DNA of 64,000 bases from Roseivirga sp. UBA6052 (GCA_002427755.1 DIYO01000001.1:744001-808000); one strand, 5' to 3'; positions 51,738 to 61,387 are shown, counted from the stretch's first letter. The notes: generated by a model not told the origin, from the sequence alone. Numbers and translations are program-made.

Positions 51738-52697
51738 ATGAATCGATTCGTCAAAAGCTTCTCTTTATTCTCATTTATTGTTCTGCTGCTTAGTTCATGT
51801 GTGGCCAAAAAGGAATTCGATGCCCTAATGAATGAACGCAATGAGCTCGAGAACCAAAAACTTAAGCTCGAAGAGCAGTTGGAAATTAATGAGGAAAAGG
51901 TAAATCGTTTAGAAGCTCAGCTAGCAGACCTACAGGGTAAAAAAGATGCTTTACAAAACGATTTCGATTTGATAAGCAAAGAATTGAATGATGTGCAAGG
52001 CGAATATGACCGTATTAAACAGCTATATGAAAACTTACTCACCAATAGTAGCCAACTGAACAGTGACTTAGCTTCTCAGCAACAAAGATTGCTTGCTATT
52101 CAAGACGATTTAGAAATTGAACGCAAAAAGAATGAAGAACTAGCTGAAGATTTAGCTAAACGAGAAGCCAAAGTCGCGGAGCTTGAAAAACTCATTGCAG
52201 ATAAGGATAAAGCCGTTCAAGAATTAAAGAAAAGAGTTACCGATGCGCTACTGAACTTCCAAGAAAACAACGATTTATCAGTTGAGGTGAAGAATGGTAA
52301 AGTATACGTTTCTCTCGCTGAAAAGCTCTTATTCGGCTCTGGCAGTACTGCCGTAGATTCAAAAGGCGTTCAAGCATTAAAGCAGCTGGCCAATGCGCTT
52401 AAAGAATCCTCAGATATTAACATTATGGTAGAAGGCCACACTGATGATGTGCCTATTGGTCGGCCAAGAGAAAATATGAATGATAACTGGGATCTAAGTG
52501 TGATGCGAGCCACTTCTATAGTTAGAATTTTAGTAACGAATGGCATTAACCCTGATGCTATTACCGCGTCCGGTAGAGGAGAATTTGTACCGGTAGCAGA
52601 GAATTCAACCTCTGAAAACAAAGCACTTAACAGAAGAACAGAGATTATCCTTACTCCTAAACTGGATGAGCTTTTCCAGATCTTAGAAACTTATTAA
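51738..52697 (+). CDS. OmpA-family lipoprotein with coiled coil
   Basis: 319 residues. Signal peptide with lipobox (LLLSSCVAK, Cys21), a long charged coiled coil (~28-170), and a C-terminal OmpA/MotB-type peptidoglycan-binding domain (~190-315: VYVSLAEKLLFGSGSTAVDS, MVEGHTDDVPIG, GRGEFVPVAENSTSENKALN, RRTEIIL). It would tether the outer membrane to the wall; coiled-coil OmpA lipoproteins are common in Bacteroidota envelope biology. A small membrane protein follows after 31 nt and may be co-transcribed. Confidence 0.9.
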   Translation: MNRFVKSFSLFSFIVLLLSSCVAKKEFDALMNERNELENQKLKLEEQLEINEEKVNRLEAQLADLQGKKDALQNDFDLISKELNDVQGEYDRIKQLYENLLTNSSQLNSDLASQQQRLLAIQDDLEIERKKNEELAEDLAKREAKVAELEKLIADKDKAVQELKKRVTDALLNFQENNDLSVEVKNGKVYVSLAEKLLFGSGSTAVDSKGVQALKQLANALKESSDINIMVEGHTDDVPIGRPRENMNDNWDLSVMRATSIVRILVTNGINPDAITASGRGEFVPVAENSTSENKALNRRTEIILTPKLDELFQILETY

Positions 52698-52728
52698 ACA
52701 TTTGAAGCTAACATTCGATTATTAGGGC

Positions 52729-52995
52729 ATGTCTTCAAAAAACGAATTTTCCGACTACAGCGTAGAAAAACTAACGCGAATGGCCAACCAGTTCAAAAAG
52801 CGTCAACAGATCATTATGATTGTTGGGATTACAGCTGCGGCTGTAATTGGCTTTATGGCCATTGGAAGCGGTAACACAGGCATGTATCCTGTTGCGGGAT
52901 TACTAATTGTAATGGGTGTAGGTTACCCATTGATGAGCTTAGGACCAATACGCAAGAAAATTCAACAAGCTTTAGAAGCTAAGCAAGCTTCTTAA
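52729..52995 (+). CDS. Small two-span membrane protein
   Basis: 88 residues. A soluble, charged N-terminal part (FSDYSVEKLTRMANQFKKRQQ) precedes two hydrophobic segments (~31-72, IIMIVGITAAAVIGFMAIG and PVAGLLIVMGVGYPLMSLG). No family recognised. It lies 31 nt after the OmpA-type gene and ends 3 nt before a convergent lipoprotein gene. Confidence 0.65.
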   Translation: MSSKNEFSDYSVEKLTRMANQFKKRQQIIMIVGITAAAVIGFMAIGSGNTGMYPVAGLLIVMGVGYPLMSLGPIRKKIQQALEAKQAS

Positions 52996-52998
52996 TTT

Positions 52999-53337
52999 TC
53001 AATCTGAAATTTTATTGTAGTGATGATTTGAATCATAATTAATCATCAATTTGACACCACCTTTCCGGCTTAATTCAATAGGGAATTGAACACTAGAAGA
53101 ATTAGATAAACTAAGTTTGAGGCTATTATCCTTAGTTGTAAAAGTTCCATTTCCATAGAAACTGCTTTTGAAGGTAAAGTCTGAGAAGAGAATCAAAGTG
53201 TCACGACCTTGGGGCATTTCAGCCAGAAAAGAGTCTTTATAATTGGTGACATATACTCCTTCAATTGATTCTTCTATTGATAAGTTACAACTGCAACATA
53301 TGCAAAAGACGAGACTGAAAAATAAAGAAGATCTCAT
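52999..53337 (-). CDS. Small lipoprotein of unknown function
   Basis: 112 residues. Signal peptide with a Cys cluster (VFCICCSCNLS), the lipid attachment site lying among these cysteines. The mature part is beta-rich (VYVTNYKDSF, DTLILFSDFTFKSSFYGNG, LKLSLSNSSSVQFPIEL). No family recognised. It lies 10 nt downstream of the DUF819 permease gene on the same strand and may share its transcript. Confidence 0.6.
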   Translation of the reverse strand: MRSSLFFSLVFCICCSCNLSIEESIEGVYVTNYKDSFLAEMPQGRDTLILFSDFTFKSSFYGNGTFTTKDNSLKLSLSNSSSVQFPIELSRKGGVKLMINYDSNHHYNKISD

Positions 53338-53347
53338 GTGTGAAAAC

Positions 53348-54604
53348 TTATCCTCCTGCTACTGATTCCAAAATCCAAGCACAAATAATAGCACCATAAG
53401 TACCAAGTGCATAACCCAATACAGCCATCAAAGCACCTACTGCTGCTAATGATGGACTGAATGCTGTGGCAACTACTGGAGCAGAAGCCGCACCACCCAC
53501 GTTAGCTTGTGAACCCACCGCTACAAAGAAAGAAGGGGCTTTGATTAGTTTGGCTACGATTAGCAGTAGAATCACATGTACAGCCATCCAAATAATACCG
53601 ATATAGAATAACTCAAGGTTCTTAAATATGTCTCCAATGTTCATTTTCATACCAATAGTCGCCACAAGTATGTAAATGAAAATAGTTCCTAATCTTGAGG
53701 CTCCATAACCTTCCATCTTTCTGACCTTAGTAAACGAAGCTCCTACTCCAATCGTAGTGGAAATCACAATCAACCAGAAGAAACTGGAGGAGAGTGAGTT
53801 TAGATTGTACTTGTCTAAAGTCGCTTGTTTGGACTCCATAAAGGGCGTAATAATATCTGAACCCAAGTGTGATAAAGCCACAGCTCCAAATGTCACGGCC
53901 AAGAGTGTCATATACTGCGCGGTGGTAGGAATAGTAGCTACCGATTTCTGAAAGCTGGAGACCTTCTCTTTTAAACTTTCTATGGCCGAACTATCTGCCT
54001 TTAACCATTTATCTACCCTAACTGCATTATTGGCACCATATAGCAAAAATGCCAACCAGATATTAGCACAAATCACGTCTACCACGATCATAGAACTAAA
54101 GAGTTCATCAGACACATCAAATATCTCCTTCATGGCCGCTTGATTGGCTCCTCCACCAATCCAACTACCTGCCACTGTTGTTAAGCCTCTCCAAATATCA
54201 TCCGGTCCAGCTCCTGCTACCCAGTCAGGATTCAAAGCTGATACAATCATCAAGGCAATCGGACCACCAATAATGATTCCAGCAGTTGCCGTAAAGAACA
54301 TGATCAAAGCCTTTGGGCCTAGATTGAGAATTCCCTTAAAATCAATACTAAGACAGAGCAGCACTAAACTGGCAGGAAGCAAGTACCTCGATGCTACAAA
54401 GTATAGCTGTGACCCTTCTCCAGAAATTAAGCCCAGAGGCCAATGCAATAAGGCAGGGAAAAAGTAACAAGCGAGCACTGATGGAAAGAAGGTATAAAAC
54501 TTCTTCCAACCCGGTTTATCAGAATTAGAAGTTACAAATACGAAGGCCAGAATGGCAAGCAATAGTCCAAGGACTATGGCATCGTTGGTAATTAGCGGTT
54601 CCAT
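53348..54604 (-). CDS. DUF819-family membrane protein
   Basis: 418 residues with about ten to twelve membrane spans. Family patterns are visible: WPLGLISGEGSQLYFVASRYLLPASLVL, GSWIGGGANQAAMKE, VDVICANIWLAFLLYG, and the GSQANVGGAASAPVVA motif near the end. DUF819 (YjcL-like) proteins are predicted transporters without a proven substrate. It is divergent from the NSS transporter gene across 94 nt, so the two may share control. Confidence 0.9.
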   Translation of the reverse strand: MEPLITNDAIVLGLLLAILAFVFVTSNSDKPGWKKFYTFFPSVLACYFFPALLHWPLGLISGEGSQLYFVASRYLLPASLVLLCLSIDFKGILNLGPKALIMFFTATAGIIIGGPIALMIVSALNPDWVAGAGPDDIWRGLTTVAGSWIGGGANQAAMKEIFDVSDELFSSMIVVDVICANIWLAFLLYGANNAVRVDKWLKADSSAIESLKEKVSSFQKSVATIPTTAQYMTLLAVTFGAVALSHLGSDIITPFMESKQATLDKYNLNSLSSSFFWLIVISTTIGVGASFTKVRKMEGYGASRLGTIFIYILVATIGMKMNIGDIFKNLELFYIGIIWMAVHVILLLIVAKLIKAPSFFVAVGSQANVGGAASAPVVATAFSPSLAAVGALMAVLGYALGTYGAIICAWILESVAGG

Positions 54605-54698
54605 AAGTCAAGGTAGAAAATCAATAATAGCAGTTTTTTGATAAATAGCGGTCAAAGCAAGTCAGGTTTACATATATTCGACATTTAAATTTTAGCAC

Positions 54699-56093
54699 AT
54701 GGCAACTAGAGGTGGATTTTCAAGTCGACTAGGTTTTATAGCCGCAGCAGCGGGATCAGCAGTTGGATTAGGTAACATTTGGGGCTTCCCTTTTGAAGTA
54801 GGCCAAGGAGGTGGTGCTGCCTTTGTGGTAATCTACTTAGCCTTTTGCTTTATACTGTGCTTTCCGGTTATGGCTACTGAAATTGCCATAGGCCGTAAAA
54901 CCGAAAAAAACCCTGTAGGTGCTTTTACTGCACTCGGTTATAAGAAATGGAACTGGGTAGGAAAGATGGGTATTGTTGCCGGTGTGCTAATTCTATCCTT
55001 CTACAATGTAATTGCCGGATGGGCATTCGGCTACATCTTCGAAATGGCCTCTTCTAATTTTGGAATTGCAGATCAGTTTGGTGAATACACAACTAAAATA
55101 TTCAAAGTAGGTGGTTATGGCTTACTCTTTATGGCTACTACAGCTTTTGTAGTGTCGAAAGGAATCTCTGGCGGAATTGAAAAAGCCGCAAAACTTTTAA
55201 TGCCGGCTTTAATCCTAATGATTCTCACTATGGTGGTATATTCATTGACACTGCCAAATGCCATTGATGGAATCAAGTTTTACCTCGTCCCAGATTTTTC
55301 TAAAATAAACGGCAGCGTAATTTATAATGCGCTAGGCCAAGCATTCTTCTCTTTATCACTGGGAATGGGTGCACTAATTACCTATGGTAGCTATGTAAAC
55401 AAGAAAGAAAATATTGTTACTGCTACAGCCTTAATCACCCTTGCTGATGTTGGAATTGCGTTCATTGCTGGTCTAATGATCTTCCCTCTAATCGGTTTTA
55501 TGAGTGGCGGAACTATGGAAGGTGCAGCAGGTGGTCCCGGCCTTATTTTCGTAACCCTACCACAAATCTTTGGTACCATTGGGGGTACACTTGGAACTAT
55601 TGTTGGTACCCTATTTTTCGTATTACTATGTTTTGCCGCACTCACTTCAACTGTGTCTTTATTAGAAGTACCGGTTGCTTATGTTGTCGATGAAATGCAA
55701 GTAAGAAGAAAGCGTGCTGTATGGATTATGGCGGGTATTATTTTCGTTGTGGGTATTCCTTCGCTATTAGGTTTTGGTTATTCTGAATTCTTCTCAACTG
55801 CCTTCACTACCTTCAAAGAAGGTGGAACAGACACGGATTTCCTATCCTTTATAGCCTCTGTAGCTAATGACAGTATTCTTCCACTTGGAGGTTGTATGAT
55901 TGCCTTCTTTGCGGCTCATATTTGGAAAAAAGAGAATCTAGATGAAGAATTAGCACAAGGTGCACCAAACTACAAAGGTTCTTTCTTACAGAAGTATATG
56001 AACTTTGCTGTGGGTTACTTAGCTCCTATTGTCTTGGGAACTCTATTTGTCCTTACAGTGCTCTTCAAATTCTTTGGGATTAGCATTATCTGA
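54699..56093 (+). CDS. Sodium-dependent transporter of the NSS (SNF) family
   Basis: 464 residues, about 11-12 membrane spans. The signature SRLGFIAAAAGSAVGLGNIWGFPF (TM1, with the Na+/substrate unwound region) is followed by GGGAAFVVIYL; the TM6 region FSLSLGMGALITYGSYV also matches. Family members (LeuT, MhsT) symport amino acids or related compounds with Na+. No substrate-determining residue set was checked. Divergent from the DUF819 gene. Confidence 0.93.
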   Translation: MATRGGFSSRLGFIAAAAGSAVGLGNIWGFPFEVGQGGGAAFVVIYLAFCFILCFPVMATEIAIGRKTEKNPVGAFTALGYKKWNWVGKMGIVAGVLILSFYNVIAGWAFGYIFEMASSNFGIADQFGEYTTKIFKVGGYGLLFMATTAFVVSKGISGGIEKAAKLLMPALILMILTMVVYSLTLPNAIDGIKFYLVPDFSKINGSVIYNALGQAFFSLSLGMGALITYGSYVNKKENIVTATALITLADVGIAFIAGLMIFPLIGFMSGGTMEGAAGGPGLIFVTLPQIFGTIGGTLGTIVGTLFFVLLCFAALTSTVSLLEVPVAYVVDEMQVRRKRAVWIMAGIIFVVGIPSLLGFGYSEFFSTAFTTFKEGGTDTDFLSFIASVANDSILPLGGCMIAFFAAHIWKKENLDEELAQGAPNYKGSFLQKYMNFAVGYLAPIVLGTLFVLTVLFKFFGISII

Positions 56094-56214
56094 TTAATCA
56101 GAGAATTAAGTCAGGATTTGAGAAATTAAGTTTTTATGTAACTGTTGATTGGAATATCCAGTATCAGAATTAAGCGATCAGTTTTAAAATTACTCTGACT
56201 GAGCCATTGCACGC

Positions 56215-57393
56215 ATGGATTTTCTTACTCGATGTATACTAAGTGTCTTGATCTTTACATGTTTGGCATGTTCTGAAGATCTCCCTCTCTCTGATAGAAT
56301 AGATGTATTTGAATTAGAAACTATTGGCAAAACGAGATACACTATTGCCAATGGAAAGTCTGAGTTAGGTTTTCAAGTGGTTCTTAAAGACAAGGAAGGC
56401 AATTACATTCCAACAGAAAATGTTGTACTAAAAAAGGATGGTGGAATTGTTGAGGAACCTATAGATATATATAAGTTTAAGACTACTGGACCAAGACTTT
56501 ACCAATTCCAAGCAGAACTAGAAGGCATACGGTCAAATATCATTCAAGTAAATGCGCGAACTCAAAAAGAGTATAAAGAAATAGAATTCCCGGTTGTCTT
56601 TCATATCCCTGAGAATGATTTAGGTGATTATCCTTTGGACATATTCAGTAACTGGATTGACATTTTAAATGAACGATTTAATCAACTTGATCATAAACGT
56701 TTCCCAAATAGTGAGTCGGCCAATATTAGGTTCCGATTAATTGACAAAGCGCCTGCAGGTAAAGAGTTACTTACTACGGGAGTATCAACGTATTCTAGAA
56801 ATGGCTCTGGAGGAGTATTTGGTGACTGGATGTGGGATTATTATTGGCACCCAAATGATGTGATTAATATATGGATTGGTGATTTTAATGAAGACTTAGC
56901 AGGTGCAGCAACATCACCTAGGCTTAGACCTGGCGAACAATCTTTCAATGGAATTACACCTACCCTAACGGATACGCTAGATAGACTAAGAGGTATTATT
57001 CTTCAATCGAGTTATGTAAAAGCTGATCCTCTTTCTTTTGTTTTATTAGAGCATGAATTGGGTCATTTCTTTGGGCTTTCTCATTTATGGCCTTGTTCTT
57101 CTGACGACAAGGCAGAAGATACATTCCAATATTCGGAGGAAGCTAGTATGACATGTGACCAAGGACTAATTTCACCATTCAACTTTTTAGGTCGTGGTGG
57201 TCGCATTTATGATCATTACCATTTTACTTATTCTCAGGTTGAAAGAATGAGATATGTAGTGGACTACGGCTTGTGGATAGGCCAAAATGGTGCAACCGAA
57301 ATAAGAAGCTTAAATAATGAACTAAAAACGACTAGCCCCCCAAGGATAGTAAGCAAACCTAGTAAGACGAGACCAGCGTTTTTCGTTCATTAA
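56215..57393 (+). CDS. M43-type metalloprotease lipoprotein 1, altered Met-turn
   Basis: 392 residues. Signal peptide with lipobox (LIFTCLACSED, Cys19), an Ig-like N-terminal domain (~28-120), and a C-terminal metzincin domain with HExxHxxGxxH complete: HELGHFFGLSH (H280, E281, H284, H290). Two cysteines after the motif (WPCSSDD and MTCDQG) fit the family's disulfide. Where the Met-turn should be, the protein reads FNFLGR while the paralogue has FNYMSY, so the Met is Leu. It is either an enzyme with relaxed Met-turn or a derived form. The C-terminus (TRPAFFVH) has no sorting domain. It is followed after 120 nt by its paralogue. Confidence 0.85.
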   Translation: MDFLTRCILSVLIFTCLACSEDLPLSDRIDVFELETIGKTRYTIANGKSELGFQVVLKDKEGNYIPTENVVLKKDGGIVEEPIDIYKFKTTGPRLYQFQAELEGIRSNIIQVNARTQKEYKEIEFPVVFHIPENDLGDYPLDIFSNWIDILNERFNQLDHKRFPNSESANIRFRLIDKAPAGKELLTTGVSTYSRNGSGGVFGDWMWDYYWHPNDVINIWIGDFNEDLAGAATSPRLRPGEQSFNGITPTLTDTLDRLRGIILQSSYVKADPLSFVLLEHELGHFFGLSHLWPCSSDDKAEDTFQYSEEASMTCDQGLISPFNFLGRGGRIYDHYHFTYSQVERMRYVVDYGLWIGQNGATEIRSLNNELKTTSPPRIVSKPSKTRPAFFVH

Positions 57394-57513
57394 TTCACGT
57401 TATTTCATTTCAATTCAAAGAACTGTTAATCAAATATTTAGCCCATCAATCATTAGGATTTTTCACTTTCCAAGACTATAATTAATTGGTCAAACGAAAG
57501 TCAAAAATTCACG

Positions 57514-58680
57514 GTGAAAAGATATCTCTGGATTTTCTTTGTTTTAACAGCGAGCGCTTGTTCTCTTTTCTCTCCCGATCTGGAAGACCAGATAGAAACA
57601 TTTGAAATTTCTACTTTCTACCATTCCAAGTTTACCATTGCCAATGGCACTTCAATTGTAAAGATCACGGTCTCAGTATTAGACGAAAACAACCAAGAAA
57701 TAGGAACAGATCAGATCAAGATTCTACACAATGGAATAGAAGTCGCTAAAGGTGAAAAGTATTTTGATTTCATAACCTCTGAGCCAGGAACGCACGAATT
57801 CCAAGCGGAAATCAATGGAGTCTTTTCAAACGTTCTAGAAGTGGAAGCTCGCCCACATATTCAGTTCGAAACGGTGGAATTACCTCTTATCTTTCATGTT
57901 CCTGAAAGCGTAGTAATTCCTAGAACAGGTCGTATTCTGAGAGAATGGGTAGATCGTGTAAACGTATATTTTAACGCTACTTATCAGAACAAACACCCTA
58001 ATAGCTACTCCCCTAACATTCGATTCCGACTAGCGACAACCGACCAGAACGGAAGAGAATTAGAAGTACCGGGCATGAACACCTACCCATCTGAATTTGA
58101 ATCGGAAATCAAATATCAACAGTGGATGTGGAATTACTTTTGGCATCCTGACTACTACATCAATGTTTGGATTGGTGACTTGAAAAGAGAAGCTGGCGGG
58201 TATGCCACTTATCCTGAGCTACCCTTTGAAGCTAACCTAGAAGGTCTTAGATCTACTAGAACAACTTCACCCAATAAGCTTCAAGGTATATTGGTTGAGA
58301 CTAACTTTCTTAGAAATGCCTACATCAGCTCAAACATACTGCAGCACGAGTTGGGACACTTTCTCGGCCTCTATCATTTGCATCCTTGCAATGTGAATGA
58401 TTTTGCGGAAGATACATTTGGCTATACAGATGAACCAGGTCTAACCTGTAATGACATTAGTTTAGACTCTTTCAATTACATGAGCTACGAGCGAGATTTC
58501 AATCACCATTTCACTTATAGCCAAGTAGAGCGCATGAGGTATGTTATCGATCATGCCAAATGGATTGGACAAAAACGCATGAGAAGGAATATTCCGGGCG
58601 TAGCCAATGATGATTTTACTAGTGAGGTTCCTCGCTTGGTAAAACCGAAGAATCTGGCTGTACCACGAATTGTAGATTAA
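57514..58680 (+). CDS. M43-type metalloprotease lipoprotein 2
   Basis: 388 residues, GTG start at 57514. Lipobox LTASACS (Cys16), Ig-like domain (~25-118) and metzincin domain: HELGHFLGLYH (H278, E279, H282, H288), cysteines HPCNVND and LTCNDI, and Met-turn NYMSY. It is similar throughout to the preceding gene (HFTYSQVERMRYVIDHAKWIG), so they are tandem paralogues. The family (pappalysins/cytophagalysin) cleaves extracellular proteins with zinc; the substrate is unknown. Confidence 0.88.
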   Translation: MKRYLWIFFVLTASACSLFSPDLEDQIETFEISTFYHSKFTIANGTSIVKITVSVLDENNQEIGTDQIKILHNGIEVAKGEKYFDFITSEPGTHEFQAEINGVFSNVLEVEARPHIQFETVELPLIFHVPESVVIPRTGRILREWVDRVNVYFNATYQNKHPNSYSPNIRFRLATTDQNGRELEVPGMNTYPSEFESEIKYQQWMWNYFWHPDYYINVWIGDLKREAGGYATYPELPFEANLEGLRSTRTTSPNKLQGILVETNFLRNAYISSNILQHELGHFLGLYHLHPCNVNDFAEDTFGYTDEPGLTCNDISLDSFNYMSYERDFNHHFTYSQVERMRYVIDHAKWIGQKRMRRNIPGVANDDFTSEVPRLVKPKNLAVPRIVD

Positions 58681-58767
58681 CCAAACACGTGATCTTGTCG
58701 GTCATTATTAGGACCACACTTTAAATTTTAACGATTAATTGAGATATTAAACTCGTAAGCATTGCTT

Positions 58768-59844
58768 ATGAGATTTTTATTGTCGCTACTAATTTTTTCA
58801 GCCTTTACCTTGAACGCGCAAGTACATCTTGTTGAAGGTAGAATCTACATTGCAAAACGGACCATTTCCCCTATAGAACTAGACGGTAAAGGAGATGATG
58901 CATCTTGGTTGACAGCAGATTGGAGCAGCACTTTTGTTGATATTGAAGGAAGCAAAAAACCACTTCCTCTTTGGGATACTCGGGTAAAAATGCTTTGGGA
59001 CGATCAGTACTTCTATTTCTATGCTGAATTAGAAGAACCCCATATATGGGCTAAACTTACACAGCGAGATGCTGTGATTTTTAGAGATAATGATTTCGAG
59101 ATATTCGTAGACCCTGATGGAGACACGCACAATTATTTTGAATACGAGGTAAATGCTTTCAATACCATTTGGGATTTGCTGCTTACAAAACCCTATCGAG
59201 ATCAGGGCCATGCGATAAATGCCTTCGATGCCAAAGGTCTAATTTCAAAGGTACATGTAGATGGTACTGTAAACGACCCGTCAGACGAGGACCGTTTTTG
59301 GTCTGTAGAAGTGGCTATACCTTGGAAGGTTTTTCAAGAAATTACAAAAGCCTCATCGCCACCCAAAGTGAATGATACTTGGAGAGTTAACTTTTCTAGA
59401 GTGCAGTGGCAAACCAATATCATTGGCGATTCCTATATCAAAAAGAAAGGGTCAGATGGTAAAGATCTGTCTGAATTCAACTGGGTTTGGTCTCCGCAGA
59501 GAGCCATAGCCATGCATGAACCTGAATTTTGGGGAACCGTAACCTTCTCAGATTTAAAAGCAGATCAAAGACCGAATTTCATATCAGATTTCGGTTCCGA
59601 AGAAGTAAGACAATTACTCTTTCATATTCATAGAGAAGAAATCGCTTATCATAGAAAAGAAAAGGCTTATCTAGACGATAAATCAGCCTTGATTAACCAA
59701 AAGGTATTTAGTGTGGGCAAGCCCATTAGATGGGAAATTGAAGTATCCAATTTTGGATATGACGCTTACATGCAACACCCATTCAATGCCAACATATGGT
59801 GGCACATTAATGAAACTGGTAAACTGACTCAAATCAAAAGATGA
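58768..59844 (+). CDS. Secreted CBM9-like carbohydrate-binding protein
   Basis: 358 residues from the ATG at 58768 (MRFLLSLLIFSAFTLNAQ, signal peptide). Residues ~25-260 look like a family 9 carbohydrate-binding domain: IELDGKGDDASWLTADW, KMLWDDQYFYFYAELEEP, DNDFEIFVDPDGDTHNYFEYE, DRFWSVEVAIPWKVF and TWRVNFSRVQW. Stand-alone 'carbohydrate-binding family 9-like' proteins are common in Bacteroidota glycan loci. Its last codons overlap the next gene by 4 nt (ATGA), which links it to a glycoside-hydrolase-like enzyme. Confidence 0.88.
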   Translation: MRFLLSLLIFSAFTLNAQVHLVEGRIYIAKRTISPIELDGKGDDASWLTADWSSTFVDIEGSKKPLPLWDTRVKMLWDDQYFYFYAELEEPHIWAKLTQRDAVIFRDNDFEIFVDPDGDTHNYFEYEVNAFNTIWDLLLTKPYRDQGHAINAFDAKGLISKVHVDGTVNDPSDEDRFWSVEVAIPWKVFQEITKASSPPKVNDTWRVNFSRVQWQTNIIGDSYIKKKGSDGKDLSEFNWVWSPQRAIAMHEPEFWGTVTFSDLKADQRPNFISDFGSEEVRQLLFHIHREEIAYHRKEKAYLDDKSALINQKVFSVGKPIRWEIEVSNFGYDAYMQHPFNANIWWHINETGKLTQIKR

Positions 59845-60929
59845 AGAAAAGGCAATTCATAAAAAACATTGGTTTAGGTGCTGCAGGTATGGCACTCGCC
59901 CCTACTCTTTTAACGGGCTGCAAGATAGAAGAAGAAATTAAAGAGGAGTTTAAGTCTTTTATTTGGGTGGGTAATGGTGCCAATAAAACCATGGAAGATT
60001 GGGTGAAGCAATTTACCCGAATCAAATCTTTAGGCTTTAACGGGGTATTCGCCGGAGGTGACGCCAATACATTAGATATGACCGCTACCATAGCCAAATC
60101 AATGGGCTTGGAAATTCACTCATGGCAATGGGTAATGAATCGCCCAGGTAATAAGGAAGCCATGGCTCATCCTGAATGGTATGCCGTAAGCCGAAATGGA
60201 GATTCTAGCTTAGATGTTAATCCTTATGTGGGTTATTATCAATGGCTATGTCCTACAAAGCCTGAGGTACAAGATTATATCATAAACGACATGATTAAGA
60301 TCGCTGAAGTAGAAGACGTAGATGGTGTTCAACTTGATTACGTAAGATACTGCGATGTAATTCTGCCTAGAGGCCTTTGGGATAAATATGACTTAGTTCA
60401 AGATCATGAAATGCCAGAATTTGACTTTTGCTATTGTGATGATTGTAGAAGCAAATTTGAATCGGAACAAGGCTATGATATTCTATCAAAAGAAGATCCA
60501 AGTCAGGATGAAGCATGGCGTCAATTCAGGTATGACTCTATTACCAATCTTGTAAATCGAATAGCCAAAGAAGTGCATGCAAGGAATAAGAAGCTATCAG
60601 CATCAGTTTTTGCTACCCCAACGCTAGCTCGCAAGTTTGTTCGTCAGGCTTGGGACGAATGGGATTTAGATTTTGTAATGCCTATGGTATATTATAAAAT
60701 GTATGCCGAAGATGTGAATTTTGTTAAGACAGCTTCAGAAGAAGGTGTAGCGGCTTTAGGCGGTAGCAAACCACTTTATACTGCCCAGTATCTGCATGAC
60801 AAAACGAATGAGGAACTAAAACAGTCAATTGAAGCAGTAAAGACTGGAGGAGCACAAGGCATAGCCTTTTATGATTATGGCCTACTCAACGATGAATTCG
60901 GAGAGATAATCAAAAAGATTAAAGCATAA
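59841..60929 (+). CDS. Glycoside-hydrolase-like (beta/alpha)8 lipoprotein
   Basis: 362 residues. The N-terminus has a lipobox (LLTGCKIEE, Cys27). The TIM-barrel pattern is that of GHL-type putative glycosyl hydrolases: SLGFNGVFAGGD, LEIHSWQWVMN, EWYAVSRNG, VDGVQLDYVRYCD (strand 4-type acid/base region), ASVFATPT, DFVMPMVYYKM, and AQGIAFYDYGL. A CYCDDCR pair of cysteines sits after the fourth strand. Substrate and mechanism are unknown. It is translationally coupled to the CBM9-like gene and ends in a bidirectional hairpin terminator. Confidence 0.8.
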   Translation: MKKRQFIKNIGLGAAGMALAPTLLTGCKIEEEIKEEFKSFIWVGNGANKTMEDWVKQFTRIKSLGFNGVFAGGDANTLDMTATIAKSMGLEIHSWQWVMNRPGNKEAMAHPEWYAVSRNGDSSLDVNPYVGYYQWLCPTKPEVQDYIINDMIKIAEVEDVDGVQLDYVRYCDVILPRGLWDKYDLVQDHEMPEFDFCYCDDCRSKFESEQGYDILSKEDPSQDEAWRQFRYDSITNLVNRIAKEVHARNKKLSASVFATPTLARKFVRQAWDEWDLDFVMPMVYYKMYAEDVNFVKTASEEGVAALGGSKPLYTAQYLHDKTNEELKQSIEAVKTGGAQGIAFYDYGLLNDEFGEIIKKIKA

Positions 60930-60930
60930 A

Positions 60931-60952
60931 AAAACCCGGTCAAACCGGGTTT
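60931..60952. terminator. Bidirectional hairpin terminator
   Basis: AAACCCGGT (60932-60940), loop CAA, ACCGGGTTT (60944-60952). On the minus strand the arm is followed by a long T-run; on the plus strand by only three T. It separates the convergent genes ending at 60929 and 60960. Confidence 0.8.
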
Positions 60953-60959
60953 CAATTTC

Positions 60960-61292
60960 TTATTTAGTACCTGCAGGAACGGCCTTAGCATAAATTTTTG
61001 GCAGACCCTTTTTCTCTTTCTTATGCCACCATACCGCATAATCTGCTCCCGCTTTATCGTAGTATCTTTCTATATACACTATGTACTGATCTGTATCTAG
61101 GTCATAAATAATTCCTGCATCTTGATAATTGCCTTTAACCTGATCGAATACTTTTTGGCTAGCTGTTTCATCTTTTGAGTTAGAAACTACTATAAGGTAA
61201 TCCATCCTTTCTTTCGTTTCAGTTTGTGCCTTTGATGGAACTGAGAAAATAAGGCCGCTTGCGAAAAGTAGAGCAAAAATGATTCTCTTCAT
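60960..61292 (-). CDS. Small secreted protein, SPOR-like pattern
   Basis: 110 residues with a signal peptide (~1-22). The mature domain has YLIVVSNSKDETASQKVFDQ, YVIYIERYY-type strand (IVYIERYYDKAGADYAVWWH) and KGLPKIYAKAVP, a two-strand/helix pattern recalling a SPOR domain, though too diverged to be sure. No anchor is seen. Monocistronic between two terminators. Confidence 0.55.
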   Translation of the reverse strand: MKRIIFALLFASGLIFSVPSKAQTETKERMDYLIVVSNSKDETASQKVFDQVKGNYQDAGIIYDLDTDQYIVYIERYYDKAGADYAVWWHKKEKKGLPKIYAKAVPAGTK

Positions 61293-61334
61293 GATATGAG
61301 TAAAAGTTTACATGAAAATAGAAAATGTGCATTC

Positions 61335-61366
61335 AAAAAAAAAGCCACATCCAAAAGGATGTGGCT
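61335..61366 (-). terminator. Intrinsic terminator of the BNR-repeat gene
   Basis: On the minus strand AGCCACATCC (61366-61357) pairs with GGATGTGGCT (61352-61343), loop of four T, then a run of nine T. It lies 20 nt after the stop. Confidence 0.9.
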
Positions 61367-61387
61367 CTTACTGAGGTTGAGGTTGAT

